Below, piece after piece: positions 43,085-51,704 of a stretch of DNA of 64,000 nucleotides. Both the position numbers and the translations under genes were made by a program. The DNA lies in assembly GCF_025996515.1 (NCBI RefSeq), contig NZ_BLRH01000035.1:930001-994000 (forward strand), given 5' to 3'. Source of the stretch: Rhizohabitans arisaemae. GTDB lineage: Bacteria > Actinomycetota > Actinomycetes > Streptosporangiales > Streptosporangiaceae. The notes under the pieces were generated by a model. That model saw only the letters and a program-made list of their open reading frames with translations, made no database searches and was not told where the DNA came from. Position 1 is the stretch's first letter; each line of letters starts with the position of its first letter.

Positions 43085-44298
43085 AGCGCCCTCGCCACGG
43101 CGAGGAAGGAATCGGCCGGGGAGGCGAGGCGGCCAAGCCGTTCCCGGTAGTCGAGCTGGCGTTCGTACAGCTCGGTCCGGGCCGACATGTCGTCCAGCAG
43201 CGTGGTCATCTCGTCGAGGACTTTGCGGCGTTGCAGCACCCCCGCGGTGCGGAAGCAACCGGTGTAGGGGTTGTTCGAGAGCACCGGGGTGAGCAGGTCG
43301 TACCACCCCCAGGGGAACACCCGGAACGGGGTCATCGTGGTCAGCGTGGGCACCGCGGCGTCCAGCCAGGCGGGCGCCCCCACGGCGTGCCGGTGGTACA
43401 CCTTGTCGTTCTGCAGCAGCAGGGTGGGCACCCCGGCGAGGGCGGCCTGGGTGAGGGTGACCGACGCGGCGTTGGCGGTGATGAAGAGGTCGGCGCCGGT
43501 CAGCCGCTCGTGGAACGACGCCGGGGGAAGCTTGATCAGGTGCCGGTACTCGATCCGCTCGTCGATCGGGAAGTCCCAGGCGCGCGGTCCGACGTGCACC
43601 ACCTGGAGCGGGCGGCCCAGGGCGGCCAGGTGGCTGTGCACGATCCGCGGCATCGCGTGGATGAGCTGGTCCATCTCCGGGGAGTTGACGACGTTGACGT
43701 ACTCCCACGCGGAGTTGACCAGGAAGACCGTGGGCCGCCCGGTGCGGTCGCCGCCGGGGGCCGGGCGGACCGGGGCCGCGCCGCGCAGGCCGCCGCCGAT
43801 CATCGGGGTGACCGCGACGTTCGCCTCGCTCGCCGCGGGCCGGTTGAGCGGGCAGTTCCGGATCAGCAGGTCGCACTCCTCAAGGAGGCGGGGGAAACGC
43901 TTGCGGTAGCCGCCGTAGAAGTCGATGCAGTAGTCGGCCGCCCGCCAGTCGTACTGGTCGAACCCGGCCAGCGGCAGGTCGCCGTAGCGTTCCCGCAGCA
44001 GGCCGACGCTCAGCCCCGACCAGGAGGCCGAGTAGTTGAGGGTGAACGGGTCCGCGGCGACCAGGCAGTCCGGCCGGAAGTTCCGCATGATCGTGTCGAA
44101 CGTCGCCAGGTTGGCCTCGGGGGTCCCGGCGTCCAGGGGCAGGGTCGCCAGCCCCAGGTCCCTCAGTTGCGGGACCGCGTCCGGGGTGGCGACGAACCCG
44201 ACCTGGAACCGGTTTCTGGGTAACTGCCTGGCGAAGTCCGCGGCGATGCTCACATCGCCTTTGGACAGGTGGCCGAGGCCGAGGAAGAGCAGCTTCAT
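43081..44298 (-). CDS. glycosyltransferase-like protein (DUF6365-like)
   Basis: A 405-residue protein with a GT-B feel: the first strand MKLLFLGLGHLSKGDVSIAADFARQL resembles UGT-type openings, and a C-terminal Rossmann-like part contains GADLFITANAASVTLTQAALAGVPTLLLQND, where UGT enzymes bind the nucleotide sugar. It also carries FPWGWYDLLTPVLSNNPY. The same plan and the FP-x-GWY motif recur in the protein at 44576-45805, so the two are paralogues. I believe both fit DUF6365 but cannot check. AAGGAG precedes ATG 44298. Confidence 0.68.
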   Translation of the reverse strand: MKLLFLGLGHLSKGDVSIAADFARQLPRNRFQVGFVATPDAVPQLRDLGLATLPLDAGTPEANLATFDTIMRNFRPDCLVAADPFTLNYSASWSGLSVGLLRERYGDLPLAGFDQYDWRAADYCIDFYGGYRKRFPRLLEECDLLIRNCPLNRPAASEANVAVTPMIGGGLRGAAPVRPAPGGDRTGRPTVFLVNSAWEYVNVVNSPEMDQLIHAMPRIVHSHLAALGRPLQVVHVGPRAWDFPIDERIEYRHLIKLPPASFHERLTGADLFITANAASVTLTQAALAGVPTLLLQNDKVYHRHAVGAPAWLDAAVPTLTTMTPFRVFPWGWYDLLTPVLSNNPYTGCFRTAGVLQRRKVLDEMTTLLDDMSARTELYERQLDYRERLGRLASPADSFLAVARAL

Positions 44299-44575
44299 CG
44301 GGACTCCTTGAACATGGGTCGGCGCGGTCTTCCGGCGGTGCCGCGGCCACACCGGGGGTCTGCGGTTGCGGTACGGCCTGCCCGGCGTGTCGCCCGTGTG
44401 ATCGTTGTGGTGTCCGCACCCTGGGGGGTGCGGAGAGCGCAACGATCACCCCGTGCAGGGGACGGCCGGGCCGGGAGCCGTCCGCCGTACCGGGCGCCCG
44501 GGTGCCCGGACTCCGCCCGGACAGGACGGCGTGGGGTACGGCCTGCGGCGGGCCCGGCGCAGCCCGTACCGGCCC
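44299..44575. other. gap inside the RiPP locus with a cruciform repeat
   Basis: A 277-base non-coding break between the two paralogous glycosyltransferase-like genes. It holds copy 2 of the 52-bp palindromic repeat (44398-44449) and a copy of the recurrent GTACGGCCTGCGG motif (44536-44548). Otherwise no signal is seen; it may split the locus into two transcripts. Confidence 0.6.
44398..44449. repeat. 52-bp cruciform repeat, copy 2
   Basis: Begins GTGATCGTTG and ends CAACGATCAC, a perfect 10-bp terminal inverted repeat. The inner arms TCCGCACCC and GGGGTGCGGA pair as well, so the element forms an almost complete hairpin. Confidence 0.85.
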
Positions 44576-45805
44576 TCACCCGCGGGGTACGGCGATCCGG
44601 CGCAGGATCGTCTCCACGTCGGGGAGCCCGTTCAGGGTCCGCAGGTAGTCCTGCCGGGCCGCCTCCACCCGGTCGCGCCCGGGCCCCGGCGCGAGCAGGC
44701 CGACGAGCGTCTCCAGCCCGGCCTCCTCCCGGAAGACCTCGATCGGGGTGATCAGGGCGGCGAAGGGGTTGCCCGCGAGCAGGGAGCGCAGGAAGTGGTA
44801 CCAGCCCACCGGGAACATGTGGAACGGATAGGGCTCCCCGATCCGGGCGAACACCTCCCGCGCGGACTCCGACAAGGTGCCGTCGTCGGCGGTGAGGGAG
44901 TTGCGCACCACGGCCGAGGGGACGCCGCCGAGCGCCAGCCGGTGCAGGCTCACCGAGACGACGTTGTTGGAGACGTGCAGGTCGACGGTGCCGGCGAGTT
45001 CGGCGAAGCGGGCCGGGGCGAGCGGCCCCAGCGGGTGGTAGCCGGGTGGGGCCCCGTCCCGGAAGACGGGGGAGGGTCCCACCGAGACCACGTGGGCGTG
45101 CTCCAGGAGCGGGGTGAGCAGCCGTTCCAGCATCTCGGTGCACGCCTGGACGAAGGCGGTGACCCGGGGGTAGGCGGCGTGGCTGCGCTGCCAGGTCGCC
45201 CCGGCGACGAGGACGACGGGTTTGCCGTCGTCCAGGCCGAGCGCGGCGCGGATCTCGCGTGCGGGGGGTCGTGCCGTCGCGGGGGGTTCGGCGAGCAGCG
45301 GGTAGGGGAAGACGCCGGGCTCCGCGGGCGCCGTCGGGTGGTTGAGCGGGCAGGGTCTCAGCCGGAACGAGAGACCTTTGAGGGTGATCTCCCCTTCGTA
45401 GCGCGCCTTGAAGCCGTAGGTGTCCAGCCAGGCGCCCTCGCGACCCCAGGAGAAGTTGTCGAACGTGCCGATCGGGCATTCGAACACGTCCAGGTCGTCC
45501 CGGGTGAGGCCGTAGTGCCGGTCGCAGAAGTCGTAGTTGAGGAAGTCGGCGAGCACCACCAGGGCCGGCCGGTGGACGTGCTGGATGTCCGCGAGCTGGA
45601 TCCTGTTGATCTTTCCGGCCCCGGGGATGACGACGTGGTGGGCGAACCCGGCCTCGGCGACCGCTCCCCGGTGGGTCGGCGGGATCAGGAAGAGCGGGGT
45701 GAAGCCGGTGCCGCGCATCCGCCGGGCGAACTCGGTCGCGATGGCGAGTTCGCCGTGCGCCCAGAAGCTCGTGACGATGAACAGCACCACCCGGGAACCG
45801 CTCAC
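44576..45805 (-). CDS. glycosyltransferase-like protein (DUF6365-like), paralogue
   Basis: A 409-residue relative of the protein at 43081-44298. It begins VLFIVTSFWAHGELAIATEFARRM and has PVVLVAGATWQRSH, VDLHVSNNVVSVSLHRLALGGVPSAVV and FHMFPVGWYHFLRSLLAGNPF. The layout suggests a GT-B-like enzyme working on a nucleotide-bound or peptide substrate. The GTG start at 45805 overlaps the stop of the upstream gene (GTGA). Both paralogues in one RiPP locus point to two related transfer steps or a heterodimer; this is inferred. Confidence 0.68.
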   Translation of the reverse strand: MSGSRVVLFIVTSFWAHGELAIATEFARRMRGTGFTPLFLIPPTHRGAVAEAGFAHHVVIPGAGKINRIQLADIQHVHRPALVVLADFLNYDFCDRHYGLTRDDLDVFECPIGTFDNFSWGREGAWLDTYGFKARYEGEITLKGLSFRLRPCPLNHPTAPAEPGVFPYPLLAEPPATARPPAREIRAALGLDDGKPVVLVAGATWQRSHAAYPRVTAFVQACTEMLERLLTPLLEHAHVVSVGPSPVFRDGAPPGYHPLGPLAPARFAELAGTVDLHVSNNVVSVSLHRLALGGVPSAVVRNSLTADDGTLSESAREVFARIGEPYPFHMFPVGWYHFLRSLLAGNPFAALITPIEVFREEAGLETLVGLLAPGPGRDRVEAARQDYLRTLNGLPDVETILRRIAVPRG

Positions 45806-46482
45806 GGGATCGGGAACCGGCCGAGCGCGTCGCGGACCGCCGGCTGGTCCGGGTAGAGCTCCCGCATCATGGTGGCGATCAGCTCCCGCTCCGGCAGCGT
45901 GACGTCCATGTACAGCGCGACGAGCGGTTCGCAGAGGATCGCCCCGAGCGCGGGGTAGGGGACCCGGCTCCGCGGTCCCGCCTCCGCGGCCTCCCGGATG
46001 GTCTTCCCGACGTGGGCGGGGTCCCGGCCGTCCTCGCCCGGGGTGTGCGCGGCGAGGGCGTAGGCGCTGACGAAGTACGGCTGCCACGCCGCGGCGGCCT
46101 GTACCTCGATCAGCTCCTGCGAGCCCTCACCCGCCTTGTCCCGCTCCATGTCCAGGTAGGTCTTGTAGATCAGGGAGCTGGGGATCATCGTCCGGAGCCG
46201 GGCCCGGAGGTACTGGGCGAGCCAGTGCGCCGGGTCGGTGTACAGGATGTCGTTGAGCGTCTCCAGCGCCTCGTTGAAACTGGCGTGCTTCTCGAAGCCG
46301 GAGACGTCCGCCTGGAGCATGGCGACCACGGCCAGCGCGTAGGGGAAGGCCGCCTGGGGGTTCTCCCAATCCTCGGCGTACTGGTCGTTCAGCCGCTCGA
46401 CGAGGGGGTCCGCCCGGCCCAGTTTCGCCGCCACGACAATCGTCTGGAACAGGTTCTCGTCCGCCTGGGTGATCAGCCGCAC
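45802..46482 (-). CDS. helical RiPP-locus protein, unknown
   Basis: A 226-residue soluble, alpha-helical protein with a TPR-like flavour (FPYALAVVAMLQADVSGFEKHASFNEALETLNDILYTDP style repeats of paired helices). No catalytic motif is visible. It starts at ATG 46482, 19 bases after the radical SAM gene, and its stop overlaps the next start. It could be a scaffold or peptide-binding partner for the modifying enzymes. I do not recognise a family. Confidence 0.65.
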   Translation of the reverse strand: MRLITQADENLFQTIVVAAKLGRADPLVERLNDQYAEDWENPQAAFPYALAVVAMLQADVSGFEKHASFNEALETLNDILYTDPAHWLAQYLRARLRTMIPSSLIYKTYLDMERDKAGEGSQELIEVQAAAAWQPYFVSAYALAAHTPGEDGRDPAHVGKTIREAAEAGPRSRVPYPALGAILCEPLVALYMDVTLPERELIATMMRELYPDQPAVRDALGRFPIP

Positions 46483-46501
46483 TCTTCGCCCTTTCCGTGT
46501 C

Positions 46502-47410
46502 TCAGGTGGCCTCTGCGGGGGTGACCGGCTGGAACTCGTCCCACCCGATGAACTCCGCGTACTCCTTGTAGACGCCGCCGCAGCGGTCGTTGTGGACGCA
46601 GCCGTGGCAGCGCTGGTCCTTGACCCGGGTGAAGTCGTCCATGTACGACTCGTAGTCGTCGAGCACGAAGGTCCGGTAGAGCATCTTGAACTTGTTCTCG
46701 TCCCAGTCGAGCATGTACTGCTCGTAGCCGGGGATCGCGCAGTACGGGAAGCCCTCCATGGTGATCACGCTGCCGCGCCTGACCGCCCGGTCGATCGCCT
46801 CGAAGACGTACGGCTGGATCTCGTCGTAGCGCGGGGTGACGTCCCAGAAGTTGCGCAGCGCCGTGCCCGAGGTGTGCAGCGCCGAGATGTTCACGTGGTC
46901 GGCGCCGAGGTCCAGGCAGAGGTCGATGATGTCGGGCAGCTGGGTGTAGTTGTCCTTGCACACCACCGAGTTGGTGCGCACCCGGGCGCCCAGCTCCTTC
47001 ATGTGCCGGATGCCCTTGACCGCCTGGTCGAAGCTGCCCAGCGAGAGGCTGATCCGGTCCTGCACCAGCGCGGTCGCCCCGTGCATGGAGACGATGAACA
47101 GGCTGACGCCCTTCTCCACGACGGTCTTGGCGTACTTCATCTGGGCGAACTTGCGGCCGTTGGTCTGCAGGAAGACCGTCGGGTAGCCGAGTTCCCGGAT
47201 CTCGTCGAGGATCTCCAGGAAGTCCCGGCGGATCGTCGCCTCGCCCCCGTGCAGGTTGACCGCCTCGTACCCCTGCCCCGCGTGTTCCCGCAGGAAGCGC
47301 GAGACGCGCCTGCGGACGATGGTGTCCTCCTTCATGAAGGGGGAGTCGACGATGCAGAACGTGCACTTGCTGTTGCAGATGTCGGTGAGGTGGATGCTGA
47401 GTGCCTTCAT
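46502..47410 (-). CDS. radical SAM peptide-modifying enzyme
   Basis: A 302-residue radical SAM protein. The cluster-binding CNSKCTFC (CxxxCxxC) starts at residue 12, followed by the GGEAT SAM-binding motif. Near the C-terminus is a second Cys set, CHGCVHNDRCGG, like a shortened SPASM/twitch auxiliary-cluster domain. Enzymes of this build make carbon-carbon, thioether or epimerised residues in ribosomal peptides. It starts three bases after the precursor stop, the usual place for the enzyme that acts on that precursor. Confidence 0.88.
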   Translation of the reverse strand: MKALSIHLTDICNSKCTFCIVDSPFMKEDTIVRRRVSRFLREHAGQGYEAVNLHGGEATIRRDFLEILDEIRELGYPTVFLQTNGRKFAQMKYAKTVVEKGVSLFIVSMHGATALVQDRISLSLGSFDQAVKGIRHMKELGARVRTNSVVCKDNYTQLPDIIDLCLDLGADHVNISALHTSGTALRNFWDVTPRYDEIQPYVFEAIDRAVRRGSVITMEGFPYCAIPGYEQYMLDWDENKFKMLYRTFVLDDYESYMDDFTRVKDQRCHGCVHNDRCGGVYKEYAEFIGWDEFQPVTPAEAT

Positions 47411-47413
47411 GAC

Positions 47414-47725
47414 CTACCCCTCAAGCTCGTCCTTGTCGTACATCTCATAGCCCTGGTTGACGAGGTGCGCGTCGTCGGGCGTGTACACGGCGGAGCCCAC
47501 CTCGAAGTACTCGTCGAGGTTCTGCGGCGTCAGCTTCGCCAGGTCGTCCTCGTCCAGGCTGCGCAGGAGCAGCGTCTGGACGTCGGTCAGCTCGTACTCG
47601 GCCAGCGCGGTGTCCGGGTCGTTCAGCAGCAGCTCGCCGAAGGCCGGGTCGGCGATCGCCCGTTCGAGAACCACTTTGATCTCGGTTCGCTCGGCGGGGA
47701 TGTGGGTGAGGTCTTGGTCGGTCAC
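47414..47725 (-). CDS. RiPP precursor with NHLP/Os1348-type leader
   Basis: A 103-residue protein. Residues about 15-70 follow the nitrile-hydratase-like leader pattern (LERAIADPAFGELLLNDPD, ALAEYELT, LLLRSLDEDDLAKL). The remaining 33 residues, after EYFEVGSA, would be the core: acidic, free of Cys and Trp, with Tyr81, Tyr93 and Tyr96, His87 and Met95. Such Os1348-type proteins are precursor peptides beside radical SAM or other maturases. The GTG start has GAAGGG upstream. Which residues are modified cannot be told from sequence. Confidence 0.8.
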   Translation of the reverse strand: MTDQDLTHIPAERTEIKVVLERAIADPAFGELLLNDPDTALAEYELTDVQTLLLRSLDEDDLAKLTPQNLDEYFEVGSAVYTPDDAHLVNQGYEMYDKDELEG

Positions 47726-47749
47726 GTTCTGCCCTTCGGTTCGTGTCGG

Positions 47750-49513
47750 CTAAATGGGTGCCAAGCTCTCGCCCGTGAACCGGGCCGGGGCGGACACAGG
47801 CTGGTCCCGGCGCATGTTGAGCACCTGCCAGGCGTCCATGAAGTCGTTGCTCTGGATCGCGTTGAGCCGGGCGATCTTCGGGGAGACGGCCTCGGCGAGC
47901 TCCTCGGCGGTCCGCCCGTCGATCTCGTCGAACTCGTAGACGCGGAAGTTCTGCGGCCGGTACGAGTGGTCGAGGTCGTTCGCCAGCCAGCGGTAGTTCG
48001 CGTCCAGCAGGCGCTGGTAGGCGTCGGGGAACTTGCGCAGCCGCATGCCGTACGCCTCGGGTTTGGCGCCCATCAGCGACTTGGGGGCGACGAAGTAGCG
48101 GTTCACGTTGAAGTAGTTGATGGTGTCGGCGTTTCGCTCCAGGAAGCCCGCCGTCTCGTCGAAGCACTCCTCGTCCTCGTGCGGCAGCCCGGTGATGATC
48201 TCCAGGTCGGCCCAGATGCCGATCTCCTTGCACCACCTCAGCACCTGCTCGGCCTCGGCCAGCTTGACCCGCTTGTCGATGACCCGGAGCATCTTGGTGC
48301 TCGCGGTCTCCAGGCCGAAGGTGAGTTTGCGGCAGCCCGAGTCGTGCAGCAGCGCCAGCCGCTCGTAGGTGAGCCCGTTGAAGCGGGCGCAGTCCGACCA
48401 GTGGAACTTCACCCCGTGCAGCACGACCCGGCTGGCGAACTCCTCGACGAAGCCGTTGATCAGGTTGAAGTAGTTGTTGAACAGATAGAAGTACGGCGTG
48501 CCGTACTTGGCGGACATGCCCGCCATGTGCTCGATGACCTCGTCGACCTTGGCGTGCACCAGCTTGGTGCGCTCCAGGCTCTCGGTGCAGAACGCGCAGG
48601 AGTACGGGCAGTTGTAGTTGAAGACGTACGGCAGGACGAGCCGCCCCTCGAACCCGTTCCCGGCGTTCGCCGCGTTCGCGTCGTTGGCGACCCAGCTCAG
48701 ATAGGCGGGGAACCGATAGAGCTGCATCAGGTTCCACATCTCGTCGGTCTCCCGCTTGCGCGGGCTCGCCTCCGGGCGGTGCCGGACGAAGTTCGCGTAG
48801 TCCTCCAGGCGCAGCCCGTCCAGGTCGGGGGGGATGATCCGGTGGATCGCGTCGGGCGCCCGCAGCACCCGGTCCCCGCGTACCCGGGCCACCCCGGGCC
48901 ACGTCGTCGCCATCGGTACGGCCGGACGGCCGCCGGCCAGGGCGAACACGGCGTCGACGGCGGTGTCCTCGCCCGGCCCGGTGATCAGGTAGTCGAACTC
49001 CTCGACGCACGCCGACCACCAGCTGTGGAAGGCGTCCTTGAACTGCATGAGGTAGTCGAGGTTGTTCCCGCCCATGATGATCGGCTTGCCGTAGTGCCGC
49101 TTGACGTGCGAGGCGATCACGGCGGCCGAGTGCATCTCCATCCAGGAGAAGTCGCCGCCCGCCGACACCCCGACGACGTCGGCCCCGTCGATGTCCTTGC
49201 CCGCCAGCAGCCGGGCCGCGAAGGCGTCGAAGAACTCGTTCGCGCCGCCCCGCACGTAGGAGATCACCGCGCGTTCGTCGTAGAACGGGCGGAGGTCGGT
49301 CTTGGTGAACTCCTTTCCGTGCCACATCCGGGAGAAGTCGGAGTTGAGGTCGTGGTGATCCACCTCGATCCCGGCCGCGCGCATGCTCCCGGCGACTACA
49401 CCGGGACCGAACGGCGGCAGGTTCATCCGGGTGAACATGGTGTGCTCGCCGGGCGCGTCCACGATAAGCACCCGTGGCGCGGGCCGGCCCGATTGGATGA
49501 TCTCGGCTGTCAT
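47750..49513 (-). CDS. B12-binding-type radical SAM enzyme
   Basis: A 587-residue enzyme. The first 200 residues have a cobalamin-binding-like Rossmann layout (RVLIVDAPGEHTMFTRMNLP, DVVGVSAGGDFSW, KPIIMGGNN, ITGPGEDT), lacking a clear DxHxxG motif. The radical SAM core follows with CPYSCAFC near residue 305 and EIITGLPHEDEE. Similar enzymes methylate or rearrange unactivated carbons. It lies 24 bases upstream of the precursor on the same strand, so it probably acts on it or on the attached sugar. Confidence 0.87.
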   Translation of the reverse strand: MTAEIIQSGRPAPRVLIVDAPGEHTMFTRMNLPPFGPGVVAGSMRAAGIEVDHHDLNSDFSRMWHGKEFTKTDLRPFYDERAVISYVRGGANEFFDAFAARLLAGKDIDGADVVGVSAGGDFSWMEMHSAAVIASHVKRHYGKPIIMGGNNLDYLMQFKDAFHSWWSACVEEFDYLITGPGEDTAVDAVFALAGGRPAVPMATTWPGVARVRGDRVLRAPDAIHRIIPPDLDGLRLEDYANFVRHRPEASPRKRETDEMWNLMQLYRFPAYLSWVANDANAANAGNGFEGRLVLPYVFNYNCPYSCAFCTESLERTKLVHAKVDEVIEHMAGMSAKYGTPYFYLFNNYFNLINGFVEEFASRVVLHGVKFHWSDCARFNGLTYERLALLHDSGCRKLTFGLETASTKMLRVIDKRVKLAEAEQVLRWCKEIGIWADLEIITGLPHEDEECFDETAGFLERNADTINYFNVNRYFVAPKSLMGAKPEAYGMRLRKFPDAYQRLLDANYRWLANDLDHSYRPQNFRVYEFDEIDGRTAEELAEAVSPKIARLNAIQSNDFMDAWQVLNMRRDQPVSAPARFTGESLAPI

Positions 49514-49519
49514 GACGGT

Positions 49520-50698
49520 TCAACCTTTCCCGGCAGGCAGCGATGCGATGAAAGAGGCCGCGGCGTCCAGCGGCGCGGTGGTTGCCAGCTCGGCGGCGAA
49601 CTCCCGCGCCGCCTTTCGGTAGTCCGGGTCCCCGCAGACCGCCTCGATCGCCTCGCCCAGCCGCTGCGGGTGGATCGTCGACGGGTCGAGCGCGATGCCG
49701 AGGCCCAGTTCGGCGCAGCGGCGGGCGATGTACCCCTGATCGCCGGTGATCGGCACCAGGACCAGGGGGAGTCCGCGGATCAAGGCCCGGCCGACGGTCC
49801 CCCACCCGGCGTGGCTGACCACCGCCGCGCACCGTCCGAACAGCTCCTCGTGCGGGACGGGCCCGGACGGCCGCAGGTTCGCCGGGAGAGGCCCGAGGAC
49901 GGCGGGGTCCGTCGCCGCGGGCAGGGTCAGCACCGCGTCCACGTCGAGCCGCCCCACCGCGGCGACGACGGCGCGCAGGTACCGGTCCTGCGCGCCGGCC
50001 CGGCCGCCGAGGGAGGCGCGGGACGCGGTGCTCGTGGTGACGGCGATCGTCGGCCGGCCCCCGGCGTCCGGGGCGGGGGGCGCCGCCGGTCCGGGGGTGA
50101 GCGGTCCGGTCAGGCGGACGTGGCCGGGAAGCGTGTGGGCTCCGGCGAAGCCCGGGGTGGTGGGGATCAGATGCAGGTACGGCGAGATCCGCCCGAGCAG
50201 GTTGGTTCCGTCGGGCGGCAGCCCGAGCTCGTCCCGGGCGGGCGCCGCGTCGAAGTGCCGGGCCGTGTGGGGCGGGATGAAGGCGAGGTGGGAGTCGAGG
50301 GCGGGTACCGGGGTGCACGCCAGGGAAGCCCACGGCAGACCGGCCAGTTCGGCGGCGAGACCGGCCCCGGGGGCGAACACGTCGCCGACGACGACCTCGG
50401 CGTCGACGCGCTCGGCGGCTTCCAGGACGTCGTGGGTCATGTGGGTGACGGAGCCGAAGAACCGGTGCCGGAAGAGTGCGGCGCCGTCGCCCGTCGCGAG
50501 TGTCCCGGGCGGGATCGGTTCGCGGGAGCGCCAGCGTGCCGGGGTGAGGACCCGCAGTTCCGGGGCGATCCGCGAGGCGGCTTCGGGTTCGGCGAAGACG
50601 GCGACCCGGTGGCCGTGCGCGCGGAGCCGGAGCCCGAGCGCGCTCATCGGCTCGGTGTGCCCGGGCTCGCCGTAGGGGACCAGCAGCAGCCGGCTCAC
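49520..50698 (-). CDS. UGT/MGT-type glycosyltransferase (GT-B)
   Basis: A 392-residue enzyme of the macrolide/erythromycin-type glycosyltransferase group. It opens with VSRLLLVPYGEPGHTEPMSALGLRL and ends with the sugar-nucleotide signature region VSHAGWGTVGRALIRGLPLVLVPITGDQ. It should transfer a sugar to a small molecule or modified peptide. The GTG start overlaps the stop of the nucleotidyltransferase gene (GTGA, 50695-50698), linking sugar activation and transfer. Confidence 0.88.
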   Translation of the reverse strand: MSRLLLVPYGEPGHTEPMSALGLRLRAHGHRVAVFAEPEAASRIAPELRVLTPARWRSREPIPPGTLATGDGAALFRHRFFGSVTHMTHDVLEAAERVDAEVVVGDVFAPGAGLAAELAGLPWASLACTPVPALDSHLAFIPPHTARHFDAAPARDELGLPPDGTNLLGRISPYLHLIPTTPGFAGAHTLPGHVRLTGPLTPGPAAPPAPDAGGRPTIAVTTSTASRASLGGRAGAQDRYLRAVVAAVGRLDVDAVLTLPAATDPAVLGPLPANLRPSGPVPHEELFGRCAAVVSHAGWGTVGRALIRGLPLVLVPITGDQGYIARRCAELGLGIALDPSTIHPQRLGEAIEAVCGDPDYRKAAREFAAELATTAPLDAAASFIASLPAGKG

Positions 50699-51477
50699 GG
50701 TCGCGGCTCCGCCGGTTCGAGGAGGGTCCTGGCGCGCATCAGGTTCGCCGGGGTGCCGATGTCGAGGAACTCCCCGTCGTCGAAGGGGAGGCCGAAGACG
50801 CGGATCCCGACGCCGATCGCCTCGTTGAAGACGTCGCTGAGGAGCGACTCCGGCCGGCCCGTGCCTCGGGGGAGCCGAGCCAGGAAGTCGTGCAGGAGTT
50901 CGGTGAAGGCCGGGGACCAGACGGCGATGCCCCAGGTGTTGGCGACGGGGGCCACCGCGGGCTTGTCGACGACGGCGAGCGCTCTGTGGGTGGCGGGGTC
51001 GATGACGACGGGGGCGAGGGATTCCGGCTGGGCGGTGGGGAAGAGCCCGAGGCTGAGGTCGGCGTCGCGGGCCTCGTGGAAGTCGAGCAGCCGGGCGAAG
51101 CAGTCGGAAGGGGTGACGATGGTGTCGGGCATCCCCATGCAGACGGTGCTTCCGGCGACGAAGGGCCGGGCCAGGTCGAGGGCGTGCGGCATCCCGCGGG
51201 GCTCCTCCTGGCAGAGGTAGCCGAGGGCCAGCCCCAGTTGGTCGCCGCCGCCGAGGTAGCGCAGGACCTCCCATTTGGCCGGGGAGACGATGACGAGGAC
51301 GTTCTCCACGCCGCCGCCGCGGAGGGCGTGCAGGATGTGGTCGATCGCCGCCCGGGGGGCGAGCCGTCCGTCGCCGTCGGGCTGGTAGCCGATCTGGATG
51401 AGCTCCTTGGGTGCCCGGTACGGCCACAGGCGGGAACCGAGCCCTGCGGCGGGCACGACTCCGAACGCTCTCGCCAT
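50695..51477 (-). CDS. sugar nucleotidyltransferase
   Basis: A 260-residue NTP-transferase of the glucose-1-phosphate thymidylyl/uridylyl group, shown by VVPAAGLGSRLWPYRAPKEL at the start, PRGMPHALDLA and DDGEFLDIGTP near the end. It makes an NDP-sugar for the glycosyltransferase encoded downstream. ATG 51477 with AGGGAG upstream is the first gene of the leftward RiPP operon. Which sugar and nucleotide it uses is not shown by the sequence. Confidence 0.85.
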   Translation of the reverse strand: MARAFGVVPAAGLGSRLWPYRAPKELIQIGYQPDGDGRLAPRAAIDHILHALRGGGVENVLVIVSPAKWEVLRYLGGGDQLGLALGYLCQEEPRGMPHALDLARPFVAGSTVCMGMPDTIVTPSDCFARLLDFHEARDADLSLGLFPTAQPESLAPVVIDPATHRALAVVDKPAVAPVANTWGIAVWSPAFTELLHDFLARLPRGTGRPESLLSDVFNEAIGVGIRVFGLPFDDGEFLDIGTPANLMRARTLLEPAEPRP

Positions 51478-51704
51478 GCGGACTCCCTGGGACGGTACGC
51501 GGGTTTGCACCGTTCCGTACGGCGGGTGCCGGGAGCCGGTGCTCAGGGGCTGGATCTTCTCCGGAAGCGTAAGCTCCGGCGTCCGTGGTTTTGTTGTGGT
51601 GATGTTGTGGTCGGCTTTATCGGTGTTCACGCACTAGCTCGGGTTCTGACTGGTTGTTACGGTCTGGGCAAACGCATCGGCGACATCGGGAAAGCAGGTC
51701 GCGC

